This document shows, piece after piece, positions 1 through 5,829 of a DNA stretch of 5,856 nucleotides. The notes under the pieces were generated by a model. It was not told where the DNA came from, did not search any database, and saw only the letters and a program-made list of their open reading frames with translations. Each line of letters starts with the position of its first letter. The stretch's first letter is position 1. The stretch lies in the NCBI GenBank assembly GCA_934546685.1, contig CAKTEB010000108.1, positions 1 through 5,856 on the forward strand, read 5' to 3'. Origin of the DNA: an uncultured Oscillospiraceae bacterium. Its GTDB lineage: Bacteria; Bacillota; Clostridia; Oscillospirales; Oscillospiraceae. Made by a program: the position numbers and the translations under genes.

Positions 1-800
1 GCCTCCACCTGCTCCTGCTGGAGCTGAATGTCTTTTTTGAGCTGGTCGTTGGCAGCCTGGAGCCTGCCGATGTAATCCTGCATGAAGTCGGACATGGTGT
101 TGACACTGTTGGCCATGACGCCAATCTCACCGCCTAAGTCCGACTGACACTTCTGGGAGAAATCCAGGTGTGCGATCTGATCGGCGATGCTGGTGATTTG
201 GGTCATGGGCTCCGTGACCATGGCGGACATTCTGGAGAAGGCTACTACCGCCATGAGCATTACCAGCAGCCCCACCACCAGAGAAAACTGCACGGAAATT
301 GTGGTGGCCTGGGCGATGGAGGCATAGGAGGTGGAGATGTCCAGTACATACTGATCCGTAACGCCGCCCAGGGTCACCCGGCGCTCACGGCTCACCGTGG
401 CACCCGCGGTGGTGTGCTGATAAAACTCGTCTGCGTTGATGTTGTAGCCCGTGTCTGTGGCACCCGCATGATCCCGAATGTATGGGAGCATGTGGGCCAC
501 CATGTCGTCCAGAAATTTATCTGACATCTGGCTGTTGTAGACCACCTCCAGGCTGTCCCGGTCGGCGATGACGAAGGAGAGATTTCCCTCCTCCAGGGAG
601 GAGATGGTGGTCAGATTCACGTCGCCCTGCCTGCGGACGGTGTTGTAGGCGTCCACCAGGGACTGCTCCACCTTGTGAAGATAGTAGGGCTCCATGAACA
701 CGATGCTGAATAGGCTCACCAATACATAGTACAAGGCCAAAACTGCCACGGACAGCAGAATCAGCTTTGTACGCAGGCTGCCCTTAAATTTCTGCTTCAT
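1..800 (-). CDS. Sensor histidine kinase, N-terminal part (runs off left edge)
   Basis: This is a membrane sensor kinase expected to phosphorylate the response regulator encoded just before it. The frame is open without a stop for 266 codons from ATG at 800 to the window edge. It starts MKQKFKGSLRTK, followed by a hydrophobic segment (about residues 12-35), an extracytoplasmic region of about 130 residues, and a second membrane segment (about 168-188). Next comes a HAMP linker (about 189-243, with the characteristic Pro198 and the GGEIG motif at 223-227), then a Gln/Glu/Lys-rich helix beginning the coiled coil. The H-box and ATPase domain lie outside the window, so kinase identity rests on architecture and on the adjacent regulator. 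The start codon overlaps the regulator's stop as ATGA, which indicates translational coupling; GGAAGG sits directly against it. I do not recognise the sensor domain or its ligand. A chemoreceptor is the main alternative but is unlikely next to a regulator of this class. Confidence 0.88.
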   Translation of the reverse strand, partial: MKQKFKGSLRTKLILLSVAVLALYYVLVSLFSIVFMEPYYLHKVEQSLVDAYNTVRRQGDVNLTTISSLEEGNLSFVIADRDSLEVVYNSQMSDKFLDDMVAHMLPYIRDHAGATDTGYNINADEFYQHTTAGATVSRERRVTLGGVTDQYVLDISTSYASIAQATTISVQFSLVVGLLVMLMAVVAFSRMSAMVTEPMTQITSIADQIAHLDFSQKCQSDLGGEIGVMANSVNTMSDFMQDYIGRLQAANDQLKKDIQLQQEQVE

Positions 801-1468
801 CCTTCCAGCTTATAGCCCCGGCCCCGGACGGTTTTCAGGGCGGAGCCGTGGCTGCCCAGCTTCATGCGCAGATTCTTCACATGGGTGTCCACGGTTCGGG
901 CGTCGCCGTAGTAGTCGAAGTTCCAGACGGCGGAGAGAATCTGCTGCCGGGACAGGGCGATGTTCTTGTTCTGCGCTACATAGAGCAGCAGCTCGAACTC
1001 TCTGGGGGTCAGTGAGACCTCCTGACCGTCCACAGTGACTGTGTGGGCGTCGGGATCAATACAGATGCCTGCTACCTCCACCTGAGATCTGAGGGACACG
1101 GAGCGTTTGAGAAGGGCCTTGACCCGGGCGATGAACACCGGAAATTTCACGGGCTTGGAGATATATTCGTCCGCACCGCAGACAAAGCCCATGACCTCGC
1201 TGTCCTCATCGCTTTTGGCGGTGAGCATAATAATGGGGATCTGACTAAAACTGCGGATGGTCTGGCAGGCCTGGATGCCGTCCATAACGGGCATCATAAT
1301 GTCTAAGATCGCCAGGCAGATGTCGCTGTCCTGCCGGAGAATCTCCACGGCCTCCTGGCCGTTGGCGGCCTCAACGGTCTTATAGCCCTCGTTCCGCAGA
1401 AAGTCGCCCACCAGGCGGCGCCAGCGCTCCTCGTCGTCGGCAATCAGGATCTTTACATTATTGTTCAT
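797..1468 (-). CDS. OmpR/PhoB-family response regulator
   Basis: A 223-residue DNA-binding regulator, the usual length for this family. The receiver domain (about residues 5-122) has the acidic pair Asp11-Asp12, phospho-acceptor Asp56 in LAILDIMMPVMDG, switch Thr83 in MLTAKS, and the conserved Lys105-Pro106. A winged-helix output domain follows (about 128-223), with VSLTPREFELL, the recognition-helix region RTVDTHVKNLRMKL (191-204) and the closing wing TVRGRGYKLE. The start is set at 1468 because GGAGG lies 9 nt upstream; the ATG at 1474 would leave only 3 nt. The gene overlaps the end of trmB by 11 nt and the start of the kinase gene by 4 nt, so all three are probably co-translated. The organisation resembles VanR/VanS-type pairs. 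Target genes cannot be read from the sequence. Confidence 0.95.
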   Translation of the reverse strand: MNNNVKILIADDEERWRRLVGDFLRNEGYKTVEAANGQEAVEILRQDSDICLAILDIMMPVMDGIQACQTIRSFSQIPIIMLTAKSDEDSEVMGFVCGADEYISKPVKFPVFIARVKALLKRSVSLRSQVEVAGICIDPDAHTVTVDGQEVSLTPREFELLLYVAQNKNIALSRQQILSAVWNFDYYGDARTVDTHVKNLRMKLGSHGSALKTVRGRGYKLEG

Positions 1469-2114
1469 GGTCATTTCCCTCCGTATAGACGGCCTCGCAG
1501 CGGCAGATGGGGGTGCCCAGGCCGTAGAACTTCTCTTCATAGCCGGTCATGATGCCTACGGGCCCGTCCTTGTGGAGATCATGGGTGACGTTTTTGAGGG
1601 TATAGCCCGCCAGCTGGAACTGCTCCAGGGAGAAATCAAAGAGCCCCGCGTTGTCGGTCTTGAAGTGGATCTCCGCTCCGGGCTTCAGGATCTTCTTATA
1701 GAGTTCCAGAAAGCCCTGGTGGGTTAGACGACGGGGGGCGTGCTTCTTGTGGGGCCAGGGGTCGCAGAAATTGATGTACAGCAGATCCACCTCCCCGGGG
1801 GCAAAGAGCTCTGCGGCCCGGGCCACGTCTTCACCGATAAAAAACACGTTTTTGAGGCCCATATTCTTGACCTTCTCCATGGCCATGACCATAGCCTCCG
1901 GGACGCGCTCCATGGCGATAAGCAGGATGTCCGGCTCCGCCTGGGCGGTTTCCGCGGTGAACTTGCCCTTTCCGCAGCCCACCTCCAGCCGAAGCTCCCG
2001 GGCCTCGGGGCAGAGCTCCCGCCATTTGCCCCGGAGCTCCTCCGGATTCCGGATCCAGATATCCGAGCAGGCCTCCATCCGGGGCACCAGATTGGGCTTT
2101 TTACGCATGCGCAT
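1458..2114 (-). CDS. trmB: tRNA (guanine-N7-)-methyltransferase
   Basis: This 218-residue cytoplasmic enzyme uses S-adenosylmethionine to methylate N7 of guanosine 46 in the variable loop of tRNAs. Family signatures are clear: the SAM-binding loop LEVGCGKGKF (43-52), acidic Glu69 in IAMER, the family hallmark INFCDPWPHKKHAPRRLT (114-131), FKTDN (151-155) and GYEEKF (191-196). The length is normal for TrmB. The start at 2114 is chosen because AGAGG is 7 nt upstream. A longer open frame reaches 2243, but that extension crosses the predicted promoter and inverted repeat and does not look like protein. The hallmark has Cys117 where Ser or Pro is more usual (NFxDPWP), probably neutral. It is the first gene of its transcription unit, ahead of the two-component genes. 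Confidence 0.96.
   Translation of the reverse strand: MRMRKKPNLVPRMEACSDIWIRNPEELRGKWRELCPEARELRLEVGCGKGKFTAETAQAEPDILLIAMERVPEAMVMAMEKVKNMGLKNVFFIGEDVARAAELFAPGEVDLLYINFCDPWPHKKHAPRRLTHQGFLELYKKILKPGAEIHFKTDNAGLFDFSLEQFQLAGYTLKNVTHDLHKDGPVGIMTGYEEKFYGLGTPICRCEAVYTEGNDHEQ
1475..1482 (-). promoter_or_regulatory. Ribosome binding site of the response regulator gene
   Basis: On the minus strand the sequence is GGAGGGAA followed by ATG ACC ATG. The GGAGG core (1478-1482) is 3 nt from the first ATG (1474) and 9 nt from the second (1468). The spacing favours the second ATG, giving a protein that begins MNNNVKILIADD. The site lies inside the trmB coding sequence, so translating ribosomes on trmB would pass over it. 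Confidence 0.75.
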
Positions 2115-2170
2115 AGTGTAACCTCTTTCTTCCGGCGGGCTGTTGGGCTCCGTCGGCAGGAATTTGTGAC

Positions 2171-2206
2171 TTCGATGCGGTGCGCCCGCAGACGCACCGC
2201 ATCGAA
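2171..2206. repeat. Perfect 14-bp inverted repeat at the trmB transcript start
   Basis: The arms TTCGATGCGGTGCG (2171-2184) and CGCACCGCATCGAA (2193-2206) are exact reverse complements separated by 8 nt (CCCGCAGA on the plus strand). The repeat begins 4 nt downstream of the predicted -10 box, so it covers the likely transcription start (near 2204). It would form a stem-loop at the extreme 5' end of the roughly 90-nt trmB leader. There is no T-tract after either arm, so it is not an ordinary intrinsic terminator. It could be an operator for a dimeric repressor or an mRNA-stabilising 5' hairpin; the sequence alone does not decide. The repeat is directly visible, and the role is inference. Confidence 0.9.
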
Positions 2207-2210
2207 ATAG

Positions 2211-2239
2211 ATTATAGCAAATCCATAGGGAGTCGTAAA
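2211..2239 (-). promoter_or_regulatory. Predicted sigma-A promoter of the trmB/two-component operon
   Basis: On the minus strand there is a perfect TATAAT (2211-2216) preceded by TGC, which makes an extended -10 (TGnTATAAT). A -35-like TTTACG (2234-2239; 4 of 6 consensus bases) lies 17 bp upstream. An A6 run (2253-2258) further upstream could act as a weak UP element. The predicted start site is near 2204, about 90 nt before the trmB start codon. The preceding operon ends in a terminator about 40 bp upstream, consistent with a new unit starting here. Confidence 0.72.
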
Positions 2240-2273
2240 GCACACAGACGCATTTTTTGCGGAATCATCATAG

Positions 2274-2303
2274 AAAAGGAGCGCCGCAGAATTGCGGCGC
2301 TCC
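2274..2303 (-). terminator. Intrinsic terminator of the SPFH/zinc-ribbon/TPM operon
   Basis: On the minus strand a perfect 11-bp GC-rich stem, GGAGCGCCGCA and TGCGGCGCTCC with a 4-nt loop (ATTC), spans 2278-2303 and is followed by TTTTCTA. It lies 13 nt after the stop codon of the TPM gene. The T-tract is short (four T, then CT), but the stem is strong, so efficient termination is likely. Confidence 0.85.
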
Positions 2304-2316
2304 CATGCTCGTATTC

Positions 2317-3186
2317 TTAAAATGTTCCGCCGGAGGATCCGCCGAAGCCGTCGGAGTCTACGGAGGATCCGCTGGAATCATCGTCATGGGCGATATACCG
2401 CTCCGAGCGCTCGGTGCGCAGGAAATTGTCCTGAGCGGCGGTCACTACGAAGCTGTCCTTCACCACATAGGCTCCGGCCTGGGTGGCCTTCCGGGCGGTC
2501 TTCATCTGACTCCGGAAGATCAGGCAGATTACTAGGGCAATGATCAGAGGCACCAGGATAATAATGGCGATGTGCACGGGCCCAAGATAGTGATACCAGG
2601 GGTATACCGTGTCGTCCAGGGCATATTCCTGGTCCCCCTCGGTGTAGACCTCGCCGCCGCCGTACTGCTCATAATCCCAGAGCTCCGTCTGGCACAGGTC
2701 GAGATAGGTGTCAAAGGCTCCGGCGTAGTCCCCATCCGAGAGGTAGGGCACCACCTGATCCTCCAGATAGGAGATATCCGAATCCGAGAAGGCCAGAATT
2801 CCGGCTCCGTAATTGCTGGAATCGTTGGGGTCCCGGCCGTAGGTAACGGTCACATACTCCCTGGTCTCCATGGCGATGAGGAACAGAATGCCGTTTTTGT
2901 AGTCGCCGCTGCCCAGGTCGTGCTCCTTGTAGTAGTCCTTGGCATAATCCCGGCGGCTCTTTCCGTCCAGGGAATCCACGGTGAGGACGTAGGTGCCGCA
3001 GTCATATTCGGTGGAGATCTCCTCGGCCTTTGCCTCCAGCGTGTTCACCTCGTCATCAGTGAGGAGCCCCGCGTAGTCCTGGATCAGGGGCTCTCCTGTC
3101 CAGCCAGAGTCCTGGGCCATGGCGGCCAAGGAGAGCAGAAGGCAGAGGGCCAGAAGAAATAGCAGGCTCCGAGTTAGTCGTTTCAT
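2317..3186 (-). CDS. TPM-domain membrane protein (YdjH-like)
   Basis: A 289-residue predicted membrane protein. It has a signal peptide (KRLTRS, then a hydrophobic Leu-rich core, with likely cleavage near AMA-Q at 24-25). A TPM domain follows (about 35-165), recognisable from the opening DYAGLLTDDEVNTLE and the central NGILFLIAMETREYVTVTYG. Next is an acidic, Tyr-rich spacer (about 166-200), one transmembrane helix (about 203-224), and a basic stretch leading to a cytoplasmic tail. The tail carries DNFLRTERSERYI and a Ser/Gly/Asp-rich end closing in Phe, common in clostridial TPM proteins. TPM domains (TLP18.3/Psb32/MOLO-1 group) have been linked to membrane-protein maintenance and weak phosphatase activity, but the substrate here is unknown. 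The gene sits 13 nt after the zinc-ribbon gene with a G-rich ribosome site (GGGGGGAG) next to that gene's stop. It is last in the operon. Equivalence to B. subtilis YdjH is from memory. Confidence 0.88.
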   Translation of the reverse strand: MKRLTRSLLFLLALCLLLSLAAMAQDSGWTGEPLIQDYAGLLTDDEVNTLEAKAEEISTEYDCGTYVLTVDSLDGKSRRDYAKDYYKEHDLGSGDYKNGILFLIAMETREYVTVTYGRDPNDSSNYGAGILAFSDSDISYLEDQVVPYLSDGDYAGAFDTYLDLCQTELWDYEQYGGGEVYTEGDQEYALDDTVYPWYHYLGPVHIAIIILVPLIIALVICLIFRSQMKTARKATQAGAYVVKDSFVVTAAQDNFLRTERSERYIAHDDDSSGSSVDSDGFGGSSGGTF

Positions 3187-3199
3187 AGCTTCTCCCCCC

Positions 3200-4291
3200 T
3201 TACGCCAGATAGAAATACATGATAACGGTGGCCAGGGCCATCAGCGGCAGGGAGATCCCCGCCAGCCAGGCCAGAAATTTTCCTGCGGACACCGGCAGAT
3301 CACCGATGAGCCGCCCGGTCTGGCCGTTCATGGCAAAGAGATAGTCCTTATCCTTCCAACGGGTGTGGAGCATCCACACCGGTAGCAGGGCATATTTCGC
3401 GGTGGGAGAGCCGGTATGGATCTGCTGGCCTACGATGGTCTTGCCGGTGTAGCCTGTGACAGTGTCCTCCAGCAGCCCCAGCAGGGTACTCTCCATGCGC
3501 TCCTTTACTCTGGGGGCGCACTCCTTAGCGCTGATGTCGTACTTCTCTGCCAGGAAGCCCGGCAGATAGGCGGTGGAGAAGGGCTCCAGAGCCGAATAGT
3601 CAAAGGGCTCGATGGAGTCCATGTGCTGATCGGGCATCTTCGTGGAGCCGTCGGCGGGGATCCGCTGAAAGTCTACATGGCCCTCCCGGTGTACAGCATA
3701 GTGGTCTGTCTCGGTGATCTCGTAGTCTCCCTCGGTCCAGGTCCGGGAGGTGGTGGCGTCCATGGAGATGCCGCCCTGGGCGGAGCCGTCATAGAGCCAG
3801 AAGGGCACATAGATGCCCTGGAGCTCAGTGATATGGTTTTCGGCTGAGAAGGCTTTGGGCAGGAACTTTTTGCCCTTGTAGTATTTCTTGAGGGCGCTGA
3901 CAGCCGCGTCCTTTTCCAGCTTGAAGGGGATGATGTAGTCCGGCTTCAGCATGCCGCTAAACTGCCCGGGCACCACGCTGGGATTGCCGCAGTAGGGGCA
4001 TTGGGTGGCGGCGGTGGTCTCGTCGCAGACAAGCTCCGCGCCGCAGGAGGGGCAGCTGTAGGCGTGCATACCCGGCTCGGACCAGCCGCCCTCCTGGGCG
4101 GCGGCGTCTTGCTCCGGCTGCTGGGCAAAGGCCTGGGCGGCGGCCTCCTCCTTCTTTTGATACAGAGCCTCGATCTCCGCGGGCTCATAGCTGCCGCCGC
4201 AGTAGTCGCACTGGAGCTTTCCGGTGTCCCCGGAGAAATGCAGCGGGCCCATGCAGTTGGGGCACTGATAGTTTACAGTCTGTGTGGCCAT
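3200..4291 (-). CDS. Double zinc-ribbon protein with C-terminal membrane anchor (YdjG-like)
   Basis: A 363-residue protein of the TFIIB-type zinc-ribbon family found beside SPFH and TPM genes in Firmicutes. It has two zinc ribbons: C10xxC13/C28xxC31 and C80xxC83/C98xxC101, joined by an Ala/Gln/Glu-rich linker (about 44-70). A conserved body follows with IPFKL, GIYVPFWLYDG (159-169), YLPGFLAEKYD (242-252) and LLPVWMLHTRWKDKDYLFAMNGQTG (302-326). One C-terminal transmembrane helix (about 338-361) ends almost at the terminus, so the ribbons should face the cytoplasm. Homologues are sometimes labelled as PriA helicase because of the ribbons; no helicase motifs are present. The likely role is as membrane partner of the SPFH protein, by analogy with B. 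subtilis YdjG. It starts 30 nt after the SPFH gene. The start at 4291 is preferred over 4297 on ribosome-site spacing. Confidence 0.87.
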   Translation of the reverse strand: MATQTVNYQCPNCMGPLHFSGDTGKLQCDYCGGSYEPAEIEALYQKKEEAAAQAFAQQPEQDAAAQEGGWSEPGMHAYSCPSCGAELVCDETTAATQCPYCGNPSVVPGQFSGMLKPDYIIPFKLEKDAAVSALKKYYKGKKFLPKAFSAENHITELQGIYVPFWLYDGSAQGGISMDATTSRTWTEGDYEITETDHYAVHREGHVDFQRIPADGSTKMPDQHMDSIEPFDYSALEPFSTAYLPGFLAEKYDISAKECAPRVKERMESTLLGLLEDTVTGYTGKTIVGQQIHTGSPTAKYALLPVWMLHTRWKDKDYLFAMNGQTGRLIGDLPVSAGKFLAWLAGISLPLMALATVIMYFYLA

Positions 4292-4299
4292 GGCCATGG

Positions 4300-4306
4300 C
4301 TCCTTT
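4300..4306 (-). promoter_or_regulatory. Ribosome binding site deciding the zinc-ribbon gene start
   Basis: On the minus strand AAAGGAG is followed by CC ATG GCC ATG. The first ATG (4297) is only 2 nt from the site, while the second (4291) is 8 nt away, the normal distance. The protein therefore most likely begins MATQTVNYQC rather than MAMATQ. Confidence 0.7.
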
Positions 4307-4321
4307 CTGGGATGGTGTGAC

Positions 4322-5743
4322 TCAGCCCTCCTGGACGTCGCCGTCGTCAAAGGGATCGCCGCACTCCGGGCAGAACTTGGGGGGATGAGCGGGATCCTCG
4401 GGGACCCAGCCGCACTTTCCGCAGCGATACCGCAGCGCGGGGGCGGGCTTTTTCGCCCCGCATTGGGTGCAGAAGTTTCCCTGGTTCACTGCGCCGCAGG
4501 TACAGGTCCAGCCTTGGGGTGCCTCGGGCCTTTTCGCCCCGCACTGGGCGCAGAATTTGCCCTGATTGACCGCGCCGCAGGTGCAGGTCCAGCTGTCAGC
4601 GGTAGGCTTGGGCTCGGGCTTCTTGGCACCGCACTCCGGGCAGAAGTTTCCGGTGACCGTATTGCCGCAGGCGCATTTCCAGCTGCCGGGAGCGGGAGCC
4701 TGGGCAGCCTGAGCGGCCTGACGCTGGGCCTGCATATTATAGAGATCCTGGGCGTTGATGCCGCCGGCATTCCCGGCCATATTCATGCCCATAAAGGCCA
4801 TGGCGGGGCCGGCGCCGGTGTTGGCCGCGGCGGCCTCCATGGCGTTGCCCTGGGCTTCCACCAACCGGGCAGCCGCTCTGCCGGGATCGGTAAGCCGGGC
4901 CTCCTTGCCCATCTGCATCTGCTGTTTGCGGATCTCCGCCTCTACCTCTTCATCGGCCTTCATGCTGGAGATGCCGAAGGACACCACCTCCAGGCCCCGC
5001 TTTTCCCGCCAGGATTTGGTGAGCACCTCGTTGAGGGCGTCGGCGATCTCCATGGTGTGGCCGGGCAGGGAGGAGTACCGGATGCCCATATCGGAGATCT
5101 TGGCGAAGGCGGGCTGGAGCGCCGTCAGCAGCTCGGTCTTCAGCTGGCTGTCCAGCCGATCCCGGGTGTAGGGCTCGGAGACGTTGCCGCAGACGTTGGC
5201 GTAGAACAGCATGGGGTTGCAGATCCGGTAGCTGTATTCGCCGAAGCAGCGGATGGTGATGTCCATATCGATAAACGCCTTTTCGTCTACCACCCGGAAA
5301 GGCACGGGACTGGGGGTGCCGTATTTGTTGCCCACCAGCTCCTTGATGTTGAAGTAGTACACCCGCTGATCCTTGGGGGCCTCACCGCCGAAGGAAAAGC
5401 GCTTGCCCATGGCCCGGAAGGTGTCCATGAGACCGCCGGCCAGGTCTCCGGAGAATACCGTGGGCTCCGTGGAGGCGTCGTAGGTGTATTCGCCGGGCTC
5501 TGCGGCCAACTCCACCACCTGGCCCTGATCCACGATCATCATGCACTGGCCATCGGCCACGGCGATGACAGAGCCACTGGTGATGATATTGTCGGAGCCG
5601 CGGTTGGAGCCCCGGCCGCTGGTGCGCTTCTGGCCCTTTACCGCCAGTACCGTTTCCGGCAGTGCCTCACAATAAAAGTATTCCTTCCACTGGTCCGCCA
5701 GTACACCGCCGACGGCCCCCTTGACTGCTTTGATAAGTCCCAT
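4322..5743 (-). CDS. SPFH/band-7 protein with four C-terminal metal-knuckle modules (YdjI-like)
   Basis: A 473-residue member of the stomatin/prohibitin family with C-terminal zinc ribbons (the group often labelled virion core protein). The N-terminus, MGLIKAVKGAVGGVLADQWK, is an amphipathic-looking helix rather than a membrane span. The SPFH domain covers about residues 30-270 and ends in a short charged helix (EEVEAEIRKQQ). A Gly/Ala/Met then Gln/Ala linker (about 285-352) leads to three similar CxC-x8-CxxC ribbons (C357/C359/C368/C371, C387/C389/C398/C401, C414/C416/C425/C428). A last CxxC-x13-CxxC module follows (C441/C444/C458/C461), rubredoxin-like in appearance. The start at 5743 is chosen because AGGAGG lies 7 nt upstream; the frame extends to 5818, but that part crosses the promoter. 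It is first in the operon. The probable role is a membrane-associated scaffold working with the next two gene products, as B. subtilis YdjI does with PspA. Confidence 0.9.
   Translation of the reverse strand: MGLIKAVKGAVGGVLADQWKEYFYCEALPETVLAVKGQKRTSGRGSNRGSDNIITSGSVIAVADGQCMMIVDQGQVVELAAEPGEYTYDASTEPTVFSGDLAGGLMDTFRAMGKRFSFGGEAPKDQRVYYFNIKELVGNKYGTPSPVPFRVVDEKAFIDMDITIRCFGEYSYRICNPMLFYANVCGNVSEPYTRDRLDSQLKTELLTALQPAFAKISDMGIRYSSLPGHTMEIADALNEVLTKSWREKRGLEVVSFGISSMKADEEVEAEIRKQQMQMGKEARLTDPGRAAARLVEAQGNAMEAAAANTGAGPAMAFMGMNMAGNAGGINAQDLYNMQAQRQAAQAAQAPAPGSWKCACGNTVTGNFCPECGAKKPEPKPTADSWTCTCGAVNQGKFCAQCGAKRPEAPQGWTCTCGAVNQGNFCTQCGAKKPAPALRYRCGKCGWVPEDPAHPPKFCPECGDPFDDGDVQEG
4451..4681 (-). 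repeat. Three tandem zinc-ribbon coding repeats inside the SPFH gene
   Basis: Three 60-nt units encode W-x-C-x-C-G-x7-FC-xx-CGAK: 4622-4681, 4532-4591 and 4451-4510, at periods of 90 and 81 nt. By hand alignment the second and third transcribed units match at about 52 of 60 bases; the first is more diverged. This points to a relatively recent internal duplication of the middle ribbon. Confidence 0.85.
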
Positions 5744-5750
5744 AAATGAA

Positions 5751-5756
5751 CCTCCT
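5751..5756 (-). promoter_or_regulatory. Strong ribosome binding site of the SPFH gene
   Basis: A consensus AGGAGG on the minus strand lies 7 nt before the ATG at 5743. This fixes the start of the SPFH protein and rules out the in-frame ATG at 5818, which would lie within the promoter. Confidence 0.88.
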
Positions 5757-5789
5757 AGCTTTTCGTATTCGCAAGGTCTGTACATCTGC

Positions 5790-5818
5790 ATTATACCGGA
5801 GATGGAAATGGGATGCAA
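5790..5818 (-). promoter_or_regulatory. Predicted sigma-A promoter of the SPFH operon
   Basis: On the minus strand a perfect TATAAT (5790-5795) lies 17 bp downstream of TTGCAT (5813-5818), which keeps the TTG of the -35 consensus. The predicted start site is near 5783, giving a leader of about 40 nt with no obvious structured element. The promoter lies between an apparent upstream terminator and the strong AGGAGG site. I see no clear sigma-W or other alternative-sigma signature, but the upstream context is short. Confidence 0.7.
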
Positions 5819-5829
5819 TAGTACCGGTG

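Noticed and set aside
168..524. Plus-strand open frame of 118 codons
   Set aside because: It lies opposite the histidine kinase coding sequence, is His/Gly-rich without a domain, and has no promoter or ribosome site that I can see.
2171..2206. Inverted repeat as an intrinsic terminator or attenuator
   Set aside because: Neither arm is followed by a T-tract on its strand, and no competing anti-terminator pairing or leader peptide was evident in the 90-nt leader.
2115..2243. N-terminal extension of TrmB by 43 residues
   Set aside because: The extension would have to be translated from DNA upstream of the predicted transcript start. It contains the promoter and palindrome, does not resemble TrmB, and a good ribosome site precedes the ATG at 2114.
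1724..2245. Second minus-strand frame over trmB, 173 codons, Arg/Ser/Pro-rich
   Set aside because: It is an out-of-frame reading of trmB, which carries all the conserved methyltransferase motifs in the other frame.
3200..4291. PriA-type primosomal helicase
   Set aside because: Only the zinc ribbons recall PriA. There are no Walker A/B or other helicase motifs, and the protein is short with a C-terminal membrane anchor.
4001..5749. Long open frame on the plus strand, 582 codons, antisense to the SPFH and zinc-ribbon genes
   Set aside because: The translation is Gly/Ala/Leu/His-rich with no recognisable domain, and it mirrors GC-rich codons of two well-supported minus-strand genes. It also runs through the start of the zinc-ribbon gene and has no supporting context.
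5744..5818. N-terminal extension of the SPFH protein from an ATG at 5818
   Set aside because: The extension overlaps the -35 and -10 boxes, while a consensus AGGAGG sits 7 nt before the ATG at 5743.
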